This document shows positions 1-8,177 of a stretch of DNA of 64,000 bases, in pieces; position 1 is the stretch's first letter; the number at the start of each line of letters is the position of its first letter. Origin of the DNA: an uncultured Oscillospiraceae bacterium (GTDB lineage Bacteria > Bacillota > Clostridia > Oscillospirales > Oscillospiraceae). The translations under genes and the position numbers were made by a program. The notes below the pieces were generated by a model that saw nothing but the letters and a program-made list of their open reading frames with translations, did no database searches and was not told where the DNA came from. Location: NCBI GenBank assembly GCA_947169975.1, contig CAMVRT010000009.1:1-64000 (forward strand), read 5' to 3'.

Positions 1-1223
1 TGGAGCCGGTGGACTCGCCGGAGCCGAAGAAGCCGCCGGACTTCTTGCGCAGCTCACGCAGGTCCAGACGCAGGCGGCAGCACATGGAGCGCACGTCGCT
101 GGGCTCCATATCGGAGTTGATGTAGTTGGAGAAATAGGGGGTGCCGTACTTGGCGGTCATCTCGAAGAGGAGCTTGTTGTTTTCGGTTTCGCTCCAGTCA
201 AAGTTCCGGGTGATGGAGTAGGTGGGGATGGGGTACTGGAAGCCACGGCCGTTGGCGTCGCCCTCGATCATGATCTCGATGAAGGCCTTGTTGACCATGT
301 CCATTTCCTTCTGGCAGTCGCCATAGGTGAAGTCCAGCTCCTTGCCGCCCACGATGGCAGGCAGATTCTTCAGGTCATTGGGCACCACCCAGTCCAGGGT
401 GATGTTGGAGAAGGGAGCCTGGGTGCCCCAGCGGCTGGGGGTGTTGACGCCGTAGATGAAGGACTGGATGCACTGCTTGACCTCCTTCTGAGTCAGGTTG
501 TCCACCTTGACGAAGGGAGCCAGATAGGTATCAAAGGAAGAGAAGGCCTGTGCGCCGGCCCACTCGTTCTGCATGATGCCCAGGAAGTTGACCATCTGGT
601 TGCACAGCGTGGACAGGTGGCTGGCGGGAGAGGAGGTGATCTTGCCGGGCACGCCGCCCAGACCCTCCTGGATCAGCTGCTTCAGGCTCCAGCCGGCGCA
701 GTAGCCGGTGAGCATGGACATGTCGTGGATGTGGAAGTCGCAGTTGCGGTGGGCGTTGGCAATCTCGTCGTCGTAGATCTCGCTGAGCCAGTAGTTGGCG
801 GTGATGGCGCCGGAGTTGGAGAGGATCAGGCCGCCCACGGAGTAGGTGACGGTGGAATTCTCCTTCACGCGCCAGTCGTTGATCTTCAGATAGTTGTCCA
901 CGATGTCCTTGTAGTTGAGCAGGGTGGAGTTGATATTGCGCACCTTCTCCCGCTGGCGGCGGTAGAGGATATAGGCCTTGGCCACGTCGGCGTAGCCGGC
1001 CTCGGACAGCACCTTCTCCACGCTGTCCTGGATCTCCTCCACGGTGATCTGCCCGTTGTGGACCTTGCTCTCAAAATCAGAGGCCACGCGCAGGGAAATG
1101 AGGTCGATCACGTTGGGGTGATACTCCTTGTTCAGCGCCTCAAAGGCCTTGGTGATGGCGGCGCTGATCTTCTCGATGTGGAATTCCACGACCTTCCCGT
1201 CTCTCTTGACGACCTGATACATA
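1..1223 (-). CDS. nrdD: Anaerobic ribonucleoside-triphosphate reductase, large subunit (3' end cut by window edge)
   Basis: NrdD reduces ribonucleoside triphosphates to dNTPs without oxygen, using a glycyl radical installed by NrdG. The first 407 codons are visible. The protein begins MYQVVKRDGKVVEFHIEKI, an ATP-cone regulatory domain of about 90 residues, and continues into the NrdD core (for example LSNSGAITANYWLSEIYDD and FDTYLAPFVKVD). The glycyl radical site near the C-terminus lies outside the window. The start is the ATG at 1221-1223, preceded by a GGAGG-type ribosome binding site. It lies 150 bp downstream of nrdG but has its own strong promoter overlapped by NrdR boxes. Confidence 0.95.
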
Positions 1224-1295
1224 AAAAAGTCCCCCTCCTCGGTGTAGTTATCATGAAGGCAGGCCGACAAAAGCGGCCAAAATCTGCATGCTATT

Positions 1296-1324
1296 ATCAT
1301 ACACCGGGAAGGGGAACGTGTCAA
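1296..1324 (-). promoter_or_regulatory. Sigma-A promoter of nrdD
   Basis: On the minus strand a perfect -35 TTGACA (1319-1324) and a -10 TATGAT (1296-1301) are separated by 17 bp. The start codon of nrdD lies about 70 bp downstream. The promoter sits after the nrdG stop codon, so nrdD can be transcribed independently of nrdG. Confidence 0.8.
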
Positions 1325-1369
1325 CTATATATTTGGGCTTCTTAAAAAGTTAGCCACAACATATTGTGT
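1322..1369 (-). promoter_or_regulatory. Pair of NrdR boxes upstream of nrdD
   Basis: Two 16-bp sites resemble the NrdR consensus ACACWATATATWGTGT. The distal site (1354-1369, minus strand ACACAATATGTTGTGG) matches 14 of 16 positions. The proximal site (1322-1337, minus strand CCCAAATATATAGTTG) keeps the AT-rich core and overlaps the -35 element. The start-to-start distance is 32 bp, about three helical turns, as is usual for paired NrdR boxes. NrdR, the ATP/dATP-sensing repressor of ribonucleotide reductase genes, is the likely ligand; its gene is not in this window. Confidence 0.75.
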
Positions 1370-1373
1370 TATA

Positions 1374-2066
1374 TCAATCTACACCGCGGAGGCTGACCTC
1401 ACCCACAAAGGGCCGCACGGCGTCGGCAAAACGGAGCATATCCTCCTTGGCGGGAGCGTGGAAGCCCTCATAGGGCACGGTGTCCCGGTCGGTGAAGGCC
1501 TGAAGGAAGTAGCGCCTGGCGCCGCGGATCATGGCGCCGATCTCGGTGAAATCCGTCGCCTCGTGGAGCTCGGCGACCACGGTTGTGCGGAACTCATAGT
1601 CCGGGGCCGCGGTCATCAGCAATTCGATGCTCTGCCGGATGGGAGCCAGATCCACCGTGTCCATGCCGCAGGCGGCGGCGTACTTGGCGGGGCTGTTCTT
1701 GATGTCCATGGCCACATAGTCCACCAGGCCGCGCTCCAGCATGGTGCGCAGCAGCTCGGGGTGGCAGCCGTTGGTGTCCAGCTTCACGTCGTAGCCCATG
1801 GCGCGGATCTTCTCCAGCAGATCCGGCAGATCGGCGTGGAGACAGGGCTCGCCGCCGGTGATGGCCACGCCGTCCAGCAGGCCGGTTCTCTTTTTCAGAA
1901 AGGCCAGCAGCTCCGCCTCGTCCATCTGCGGCTGAGCCGTGCCGTCCACCAGCTCAAAGTTGTGGCAGAAGGGGCAGCGAAAGTCACACCCCCCCAGGAA
2001 CACCGTACAGGCCACACGGCCGGGGAAGTCCAGCAGCGTCATTTTCTGCAAACCGTGAATTTTCAT
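1374..2066 (-). CDS. nrdG: Anaerobic ribonucleotide reductase activating protein (radical SAM)
   Basis: NrdG uses S-adenosylmethionine and a 4Fe-4S cluster to create the glycyl radical on NrdD. The 230-residue protein has the radical SAM cysteines C27, C31 and C34 (CDFRCPFC) and the SAM-contacting GGEPCLH motif near residue 72. The length is slightly above that of the compact E. coli enzyme (about 150), as in the clostridial anaerobic-RNR activators with a full radical SAM fold. It starts 10 bp after the DUF4037 gene, so it is probably co-transcribed with it. It precedes nrdD rather than following it, with an NrdR-controlled promoter between them. Confidence 0.93.
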   Translation of the reverse strand: MKIHGLQKMTLLDFPGRVACTVFLGGCDFRCPFCHNFELVDGTAQPQMDEAELLAFLKKRTGLLDGVAITGGEPCLHADLPDLLEKIRAMGYDVKLDTNGCHPELLRTMLERGLVDYVAMDIKNSPAKYAAACGMDTVDLAPIRQSIELLMTAAPDYEFRTTVVAELHEATDFTEIGAMIRGARRYFLQAFTDRDTVPYEGFHAPAKEDMLRFADAVRPFVGEVSLRGVD

Positions 2067-2076
2067 AGGATCCTCC

Positions 2077-3018
2077 TTATACGGCCGCCAGAACGTGAAG
2101 ATTCCGCAGCTCCGGGTCGGAAATGTGATCGTTGACGGAGTAGGCGTGCTTTTCCAGATCGCCGCAGGTGGCTTTTGTGATGCCCTGTTCCATCAGCTCA
2201 TCGATGATGTCGGCGGCGATGCTCTCCATGACGTCGTACTTGTCCTCGGCCAGATCGCCCTCATTGTCGGTAGTCAGCAGGTATTCCAGCAGCTCCGCCA
2301 GCAGGGCGAGCTTCGGCAGATCCCGCATGGCGCGGAAGCACCACTTGTAGTAGGGCTGATAGCGGCGGTTCAGCAGGAACACGGCGGACATGGTGCTTTT
2401 GACAAATCCCACCGCCGCCAGCTGGGCGGCGCCGTTTTCCCCGTGGCGGATGCAGCGCCGATAGTTGTACTGGCCGGACTGGGCCATCAGCAGCAGATGC
2501 CCCGCCAGTTTTTTGCGCCGCACGTCCTCGGGATAGCAGGCAAGGGATTCCCGGATGCGGGTGACGTCGCCCCGGTTGTCAAAATACAGCTCCCCGTTGA
2601 TGCACTCCGCCAGCGATTGCTCCGGCACGGTGAGCCATTGGGAGAGGGTGAGGATGCCGTCAGCTGCGCCGATCTTTTCGGTGAAGAACTCCTCCGTCCG
2701 CAGCACGCCCCGGCGCGGGCCGCCCACCGGCCCCATCAGCGAGCGGCGGAAGCCCTCGAACTCCCGGGGAAGCTTGGCGTAGGCCCGCTCCAGAGCGAAG
2801 GCCGTTTTGCGGTCCACCACGTCCTCGCCGGGGAGAAAGAGACAGAAACCCGGCTCAAAATCGTGGTCCCGGGACACCTGGTCGTCATAGCCGAAGCACT
2901 CCGAGCCGCTGCCGAAAAAGCCGGCGGCCAGATAGGGGAGAAGGTCGGGGAACTGCTGGTCCAGCATGGGTTTTCCGTGGGCCTCAAAGTAGGCCCGTGA
3001 CAGCTCAAGTCCGTTCAT
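2077..3018 (-). CDS. DUF4037 nucleotidyltransferase-like protein
   Basis: The 313-residue protein matches the DUF4037 type. Near residue 36 it has a nucleotidyltransferase-style signature, GSGSECFGYDDQVSRDHD, in which the GSxS motif and paired acidic residues resemble a Pol-beta fold active site. The substrate is not known. It overlaps the upstream TPR gene by 14 bp (3005-3018), which suggests translational coupling, and ends 10 bp before nrdG. The assignment to DUF4037 is from recall of the signature; a nucleotidyl-transfer activity is inference. Confidence 0.75.
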   Translation of the reverse strand: MNGLELSRAYFEAHGKPMLDQQFPDLLPYLAAGFFGSGSECFGYDDQVSRDHDFEPGFCLFLPGEDVVDRKTAFALERAYAKLPREFEGFRRSLMGPVGGPRRGVLRTEEFFTEKIGAADGILTLSQWLTVPEQSLAECINGELYFDNRGDVTRIRESLACYPEDVRRKKLAGHLLLMAQSGQYNYRRCIRHGENGAAQLAAVGFVKSTMSAVFLLNRRYQPYYKWCFRAMRDLPKLALLAELLEYLLTTDNEGDLAEDKYDVMESIAADIIDELMEQGITKATCGDLEKHAYSVNDHISDPELRNLHVLAAV

Positions 3019-3847
3019 ACAGTTGCTTTGCCCTTTCGTTCAATTCCTCCGCTGCGGCAAAGTAGCCGTAATAGGAGAAGGTGGGTGCGCATTTTTCACA
3101 CACGAAGGCGTAGTAGCCGTCCCGGGGGGCGGAGGGATCGTTCAGCAGATCCCAGGCCTGATCCACCAGATCGAAGATCCGGTGCTCGCCGGCCTCCATG
3201 CCCTCCTGCGCTTCCACGGCGCCCGCCATATTGAGACAGGTGATGGCCTGCTCCAGCACGCCGCCGGGAACCCTGCTCATGGCGTCCATGGCCTTATCAT
3301 AGAGATCAAAAGCCCGGTCAAATTGCCCCAGAGCCACACAGGCCAATGCCATGTTGTTGTAGAGTCCGCCCAGCAGCTCCGGCGCGGTGCGGGGGTTGGC
3401 TTCGTACACCGCCCGGGCTTTCTCAAAGAGGGCCAGCGCTCGGTCGTTTTCTCCAAAGGCGTTGCAGGCGGTGGCCACGTTGATATAGGTGGTGCCGGAG
3501 CTGATGGTGCCGCCGAAGTCCAGCTCGTCCAGCAGACGGAGGGCCTCGTCGCCATTCTCCAGCGCTTTTTCCCGGTTTCCCACCTTGCGGTAGTGGCCCA
3601 CCAGCTCGTTGCGGAGGAGCAGCTCGCCCCGTTTGTCGCCGCCCAGCTGTGCCTCCGCCAGCCAGTAGAGGAGATGACGCTCCGCCCCGGCATAGTCCCG
3701 ACGGCTCATGTACTCGTCCATTTTCGCAATGATCCGCTGCTGTGGGATGGGCTTGACCTTTGGCTGGGCGCCGTAGGGCTCGCCGCAGAGCACGCAGTTT
3801 GGTTCCATATAGTCCTCCGGGCCGATGATGTGGGAGCGATCGCTCAT
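3005..3847 (-). CDS. Tetratricopeptide repeat protein
   Basis: The 280-residue cytosolic protein has an N-terminal CxxC pair (NCVLCGEPYG) and several TPR helices, including GDEALRLLDELDFGGTISSG, FGENDRALALFEKARAVYE and LGQFDRAFDLYDKAMDAM. The start MSDRSHI at 3847 is chosen because GGAGG lies 8 bp upstream; a longer open frame to 3985 runs through the promoter and is rejected. Its stop overlaps the DUF4037 gene, and the two products probably act together. The function is unknown. TPR proteins usually act as scaffolds. Confidence 0.75.
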   Translation of the reverse strand: MSDRSHIIGPEDYMEPNCVLCGEPYGAQPKVKPIPQQRIIAKMDEYMSRRDYAGAERHLLYWLAEAQLGGDKRGELLLRNELVGHYRKVGNREKALENGDEALRLLDELDFGGTISSGTTYINVATACNAFGENDRALALFEKARAVYEANPRTAPELLGGLYNNMALACVALGQFDRAFDLYDKAMDAMSRVPGGVLEQAITCLNMAGAVEAQEGMEAGEHRIFDLVDQAWDLLNDPSAPRDGYYAFVCEKCAPTFSYYGYFAAAEELNERAKQLYERT

Positions 3848-3877
3848 GGGCGCACCTCCGTTCCTCAATCTGGCGCC

Positions 3878-3929
3878 AGTATAGCACGATTTTTTCCCTC
3901 TTGCAAGGCGCCGCACAAACGCATATACT
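3878..3929. promoter_or_regulatory. Divergent back-to-back promoters sharing one palindromic -35
   Basis: The self-complementary hexamer TTGCAA at 3901-3906 serves as -35 in both directions. On the plus strand TATACT at 3924-3929 follows after 17 bp and drives the anion permease. On the minus strand TATACT (3878-3883) follows after 17 bp and drives the TPR-DUF4037-nrdG unit. Both spacings are ideal for sigma-A, so polymerase binding in one direction should exclude the other. Confidence 0.65.
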
Positions 3930-3959
3930 GTGGGAGAAACTGTTTTTCGGAGGGAGTCC

Positions 3960-5063
3960 ATGTCCGCCATTCGTACATTTGTCAAACGGGAGCCGGTGCT
4001 GATCCTTGCGTCACTGGCTGCGTTGGTGAGCTGCTTTTTCGTGCCGCCGGATGCCGCCTATGTGGGCTATATTGATTTTCGCACCCTGGCCCTGCTGTAC
4101 TGCCTGATGACGGTGGTGGTGGGGCTGCGGCAGGCGGGCCTGTTTTCCCACATGGCCCACGTGCTGTGCCGCAGAGCGTCCAGCACCCGCGTCATGGGGA
4201 TTCTGCTGGTGCTGCTGTGCTTTTTCAGCGCCATGGTCATCACCAACGACGTGGCACTGCTGACCTTTGTCCCCTTTGCCGTGGTGGTATTGAGCATGGC
4301 GGACCGGGAGAAGGATCTCATCCACATCGTGGTGCTGCAGACGGTGGCTGCCAACCTGGGCAGCATGCTGACTCCGGTGGGCAACCCCCAGAACCTGTTT
4401 CTGTATTCCTATTATAATCTGTCCATTGGAGACTTTCTGGGTGCGACTTTCCCCATTTGGGTGCTGTCTTTGGCGCTGGTGGTGGCAGGATGTCTTCTGC
4501 TCTCCGGCGAGCCCATCCACGCCTTTCTGGGCGAGGAGCCCGGCATCCATCACCGGGAGCTGTGGCTTCATCTGGCCCTGTTTGCCGTGTGCCTTTTGGT
4601 GGTGATGCGGCTGATTTCGTGGTACGTGATGCTGGCAGTGGTGGCGGCTGTGCTGCTGATCTTCGACCGGAAGCTGCTGCTGAAGGCGGATTTCATGCTG
4701 CTGCTGACCTTCGTGGCCTTTTTCATTTTCGCCGGAAATCTGGGGCGGATGGGGGCAGTGGCGGCCCTGCTGCGCCGTCTGCTGGACGGCCGGGAGTATC
4801 TGACCAGCGTGCTGGCCAGTCAGGTCATCAGCAACGTACCCGCCGCCGTGCTGCTGGCGGGGTTCACCGACAAGGCCCGGGCGCTGCTGCTGGGCGTCAA
4901 CGTAGGCGGTCTGGGCACGCCCATCGCCAGTCTGGCCAGCCTCATCAGCCTGAAGCTCTACTCCCACTCCCTCAGCGCCCGCATAGGCCGCTATCTGCTG
5001 GAGTTCACGGCGGTGAACGTGATTCTGCTGGTGATATTGTCTCTGATCGTGGCGATTCTGTAA
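3960..5063 (+). CDS. SLC13/ArsB-type anion permease
   Basis: A 367-residue integral membrane protein of about ten hydrophobic segments. It carries the features of the citrate-transporter/ArsB/NhaD superfamily: VITNDVALLTFVPFA in the first half, the GNPQNL loop (LTPVGNPQNLFLYSYYN) and a matching second-half motif, SNVPAAVLLAGF. Such proteins move dicarboxylates, sulfate or similar anions; the substrate cannot be read from sequence. The start is ATG 3960 behind GGAGGGAGT; an in-frame ATG at 3930 lies at the -10 element and is rejected. It is transcribed alone from the divergent promoter. Confidence 0.8.
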   Translation: MSAIRTFVKREPVLILASLAALVSCFFVPPDAAYVGYIDFRTLALLYCLMTVVVGLRQAGLFSHMAHVLCRRASSTRVMGILLVLLCFFSAMVITNDVALLTFVPFAVVVLSMADREKDLIHIVVLQTVAANLGSMLTPVGNPQNLFLYSYYNLSIGDFLGATFPIWVLSLALVVAGCLLLSGEPIHAFLGEEPGIHHRELWLHLALFAVCLLVVMRLISWYVMLAVVAAVLLIFDRKLLLKADFMLLLTFVAFFIFAGNLGRMGAVAALLRRLLDGREYLTSVLASQVISNVPAAVLLAGFTDKARALLLGVNVGGLGTPIASLASLISLKLYSHSLSARIGRYLLEFTAVNVILLVILSLIVAIL

Positions 5064-5108
5064 CTATTTTCGCCTTCCCGGGCATACTAAACCCGGAGGT
5101 GAACGTCT

Positions 5109-5318
5109 GTGGAATCGAGATTTCCCTATGACCCGACGCCGGATGTGCATCGCTTTCCCGGCGACGCGGACAACTGCTTTGATCTCATCAACAAATACGG
5201 CACCTACAACATCCAGCCCACCGCCGACAGCGACCACATCTTTCCCATGATCGCGCCGGGCATGCCCCGGGGATGGCGGAACATGAAGCTGGACAAGCCC
5301 GATCTGGAGCGGCGGTAA
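5109..5318 (+). CDS. Small hypothetical protein, 69 residues
   Basis: This open frame starts with GTG at 5109 behind a good GGAGGTGA ribosome binding site (5095-5102) and ends just before a strong terminator. The product is soluble, acidic to neutral and proline-rich (YDPTPDVHRFPGDADNCFDL; IFPMIAPGMPRGWRN). I do not recognise a family. A proper RBS, GTG start and terminator, together with the lack of a competing frame, support a real gene. It lies 45 bp after the permease and may be co-transcribed with it. Confidence 0.6.
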   Translation: MESRFPYDPTPDVHRFPGDADNCFDLINKYGTYNIQPTADSDHIFPMIAPGMPRGWRNMKLDKPDLERR

Positions 5319-5329
5319 GCCGCAAAAAA

Positions 5330-5362
5330 GCACCGGAGGACGTCGTCCTCCGGTGCTTTTTT
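5330..5362. terminator. Bidirectional intrinsic terminator between the small gene and lpdA
   Basis: A perfect 12-bp stem (5330-5341 with 5345-5356) with a 3-nt loop is flanked by A6 on the left and T6 on the right. It can end transcription of the plus-strand gene at 5109 and of the minus-strand glycine cleavage operon, whose last gene stops at 5373. Confidence 0.9.
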
Positions 5363-5372
5363 GATGGGTTGA

Positions 5373-6761
5373 TTATTTGTTCAGCTTGTTTACCAGGTCG
5401 GTCAGCGCCTCGGTGAGGGCCTCCTCGAAGGTGGGATGGGGTCGCATGGCCAGCAGCAGCTGCTGGGCGGTCATGTGGTTGGCCATGGCCTCGCTGATCT
5501 GGGAGATCATGTCGGTGCTGCCCAGGCACATGAGCTGGGCGCCGATGATCTGGCCGTTGTCAGCCCGGGCCACCACCTTCATGAAGCTGCGGCCGGGGTC
5601 GGCGATCAGTGTGCGGGCGTTGCCGCCCATGACGCACTTGCCTACCTTGACCTCGATGCCGGCGGCCTTGGCCTCGGCGTCGGTCATGCCCACCACGGCG
5701 ATCTCCGGGTGGCTGTAAATGCAGCTGGGGACCACGCTCATGTCGGTGTGGTTCTCCACGCCGCAGAGCATCTCCACGCAGGCGGTGCCCTGGGCGGCGG
5801 CCACGTGAGCCAGCTGGATCACGGAGGACACGTCGCCGATGGCGTACACGCCGGGAATGCTGGTCTCATAGCGCTCGTTCACCTGGATGGACTTGCCCCG
5901 CATCTCGGGCTGCAGGCCCTCGGCGAACAGGCCCTCACAGTAGGGCTTGCGGCCGATGGCGCACAGGACGGCCTCGCCGGTGACGGCGTCGTCCTTGCCC
6001 TTGGCGGTGAAGTTGACGGTGAAGCCGTCCTCGGCCTTCTCCACGTTTTTCACCATGGAGCTGGTGCAGACGCGGACGCCCTGCTTCTTCAGGATCAGCG
6101 CCAGGTTCTGGCCCAGCTCCCGGTCCATGGTGGGCAGCAGGCGGTCCATACCCTCAATGACGGTGACCTCGCAGCCCAGCTCGGCATAGAAGGTGGCAAA
6201 CTCCACACCGATCACGCCGCCGCCGATGATGACGATGGAGCGGTACAGATGATCGGTACCCTCCAGCAGCTCGTCGGAGGTCATGACGCCGGGCAGATCC
6301 AGACCGGGGATGGGAGGCCGTGCCGGCACGGAGCCGGTGGCCACCAGAATGCTGTCGGCGGTGCAGGTGTTCACGTTGCCCTCGGCGTCTGTGATCGCCA
6401 CAGTCTGGGGGGCGACGATCTTGGCTGTGCCGTGGAGCAGAGGCACCTTGGCAGCCTTCAGCAGGCTCTCCACGCCGGAGGACAGGGTCTGGGAGATGTG
6501 GCGCTTGTAAGCGAAGATCTCTTCCATATTGGCCGTGATGTCCTGGGTGTGGACGCCGATGCCGGCGCCGTTTTTGGCGCTGTGGTACACCTCAGAGGAG
6601 TGGAGCAGGGTCTTGGTGGGCACGCAGCCGCGATTCAGGCAGGTGCCGCCGGCCTCCCGGTTCTCCACCACGGCGGTGCGCAGGCCCAGCTTGGCGGCGC
6701 GGAGCGCTGCCGTATAGCCGCCGGGACCGGCGCCGATCACGATCAGTTGATAGTCGTTCAT
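5373..6761 (-). CDS. lpdA: Dihydrolipoyl dehydrogenase (glycine cleavage L protein)
   Basis: This FAD enzyme reoxidises the dihydrolipoyl arm of GcvH with NAD+. The 462-residue protein has the N-terminal FAD motif GAGPGG (10-14), the redox-active disulfide in GGTCLNRGCVPTK (C41, C46), the NAD-binding GGGVIGVEFA near residue 180, the second FAD motif YAIGDVSS near 310 and the C-terminal HPTFEEALTEA with its active-site His-Glu pair. It is the last gene of the gcv operon, 12 bp after gcvPB, so it is probably dedicated to glycine cleavage. Confidence 0.95.
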   Translation of the reverse strand: MNDYQLIVIGAGPGGYTAALRAAKLGLRTAVVENREAGGTCLNRGCVPTKTLLHSSEVYHSAKNGAGIGVHTQDITANMEEIFAYKRHISQTLSSGVESLLKAAKVPLLHGTAKIVAPQTVAITDAEGNVNTCTADSILVATGSVPARPPIPGLDLPGVMTSDELLEGTDHLYRSIVIIGGGVIGVEFATFYAELGCEVTVIEGMDRLLPTMDRELGQNLALILKKQGVRVCTSSMVKNVEKAEDGFTVNFTAKGKDDAVTGEAVLCAIGRKPYCEGLFAEGLQPEMRGKSIQVNERYETSIPGVYAIGDVSSVIQLAHVAAAQGTACVEMLCGVENHTDMSVVPSCIYSHPEIAVVGMTDAEAKAAGIEVKVGKCVMGGNARTLIADPGRSFMKVVARADNGQIIGAQLMCLGSTDMISQISEAMANHMTAQQLLLAMRPHPTFEEALTEALTDLVNKLNK

Positions 6762-6773
6762 AGTCCTCTCCTG

Positions 6774-8177
6774 TCAGGCCTTCTGCCAGCGCACCACGGG
6801 GTGACGGGCAGCCAGCACCTCGTCGGGACGCCCGATCTGGGCGTTGTGGGGGGCGTTATGCATGTATTCGGGATCCTTGCGGCCCAGCTCATACATCTTG
6901 CGGAACACCTCGGCGGCCCAGTCCAGGGTCTCCTTGCTCTCCGTCTCGGTGGGCTCCAGCATCAGGGCCTCATGGACGATCAGCGGGAAGTACATGGTTG
7001 GCGGATGCATGCCGTAGTCGATGAGGGACTTGGCAACGTCCAGAGCGGACACGCCGGTCTCCTTCTTGTACTCGCTCAGATCCAGCACGAACTCATGCAT
7101 GCAGGTGCGGTCAAAGGCCAGGTCGAAGGTGCCCTGGATCTTCCGCATCAGGTAGTTGGCGTTGAGCACCGCGTTCTGGGCGGCCTCGGGCACGCCCTCG
7201 CGGCCCAGGGTCATGAGATAGGTCAGGGCGCGGACCACTACCAGGAAGTTGCCGGCGAAGGACTTCACCTGCAGGTGGCCGGGCTCATCCATCAGCGCGG
7301 AGTGGGGCAGGAACTGCTCCAGGAAGTCCTTGCAGCCAACGGCGCAGGCGCCGGGACCGCCGCCGCCGTGAGGCGTGGCAAAGGTCTTGTGCAGGTTCAT
7401 GTGGATGCAGTCAAAGCCCATGTCGCCGGGGCGGACAACGCCCATGACGGCGTTGAGATTGGCGCCGTCGTAGTAGCACAGGCCGCCTGCCTCGTGGACC
7501 AGACGGGTGATCTCCAGAATGTTCTCATCGAAGATACCCACGGTGTTGGGGTTGGTCAGCATCAGACCGGCGGTATCCGGGCCCAGAACGGCCTTCAGCG
7601 CCTCCAGATCCACGCAGCCGTCGGGAGCGGAGGGGATGTTCACCACCTGGAAGCCGCACATGGCGGCGGTGGCGGGGTTGGTGCCGTGGGCGGAGTCGGG
7701 CACGATGATCTTGGTGCGGCCCATGTCGCCCCGGGAATGATGGTACTGCTTGATCAGCAGCACGCCGGTGAACTCACCGTGAGCGCCGGCGGCGGGCTGG
7801 AAGGTCATGCCGGTCATGCCGGTGATCTCGCACAGATACTTCTTGGCGGTGTCCAGCACCTCACGGCAGCCGGCCACGGAGTAGGCGGGAGCCAGGGGGT
7901 GCACGCCGGTGAAGCCGGGCAGCGCGGCCATCTCCTCGTCGATGCGGGGGTTGTACTTCATGGTGCAGGAGCCCAGGGGATAGAAGCCGCAGTTGACGCC
8001 GTGGACGTGCTGATTCAGCTCCGTGTAGTGGCGGCTCAGATCCACCTCGCTCATCTCCGGCAGAGCCGGGGGTGTCTGACGGCGGAAGGACTCGGGCAGG
8101 GCCACGGCCTCCACGTCGCACTTGGGCAGCAGGTCACAGTGCCGGCCGGGAACGCTCTTCTCAAAAATCAGCTTCAT
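6774..8177 (-). CDS. gcvPB: Glycine dehydrogenase (decarboxylating) subunit 2
   Basis: The PLP-bearing half of the split glycine decarboxylase (P protein). The motif HMNLHKTFATPHGGGGPG contains the PLP lysine and the glycine-rich loop. The start MKLIFEKSVPG at 8177 overlaps the gcvPA stop in an ATGA junction (8174-8177); a 25-codon longer frame lies inside gcvPA and is rejected. This gives 467 residues, normal for the family. It forms a heterotetramer with GcvPA, decarboxylates glycine and passes the aminomethyl group to lipoyl-GcvH. Confidence 0.95.
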   Translation of the reverse strand: MKLIFEKSVPGRHCDLLPKCDVEAVALPESFRRQTPPALPEMSEVDLSRHYTELNQHVHGVNCGFYPLGSCTMKYNPRIDEEMAALPGFTGVHPLAPAYSVAGCREVLDTAKKYLCEITGMTGMTFQPAAGAHGEFTGVLLIKQYHHSRGDMGRTKIIVPDSAHGTNPATAAMCGFQVVNIPSAPDGCVDLEALKAVLGPDTAGLMLTNPNTVGIFDENILEITRLVHEAGGLCYYDGANLNAVMGVVRPGDMGFDCIHMNLHKTFATPHGGGGPGACAVGCKDFLEQFLPHSALMDEPGHLQVKSFAGNFLVVVRALTYLMTLGREGVPEAAQNAVLNANYLMRKIQGTFDLAFDRTCMHEFVLDLSEYKKETGVSALDVAKSLIDYGMHPPTMYFPLIVHEALMLEPTETESKETLDWAAEVFRKMYELGRKDPEYMHNAPHNAQIGRPDEVLAARHPVVRWQKA

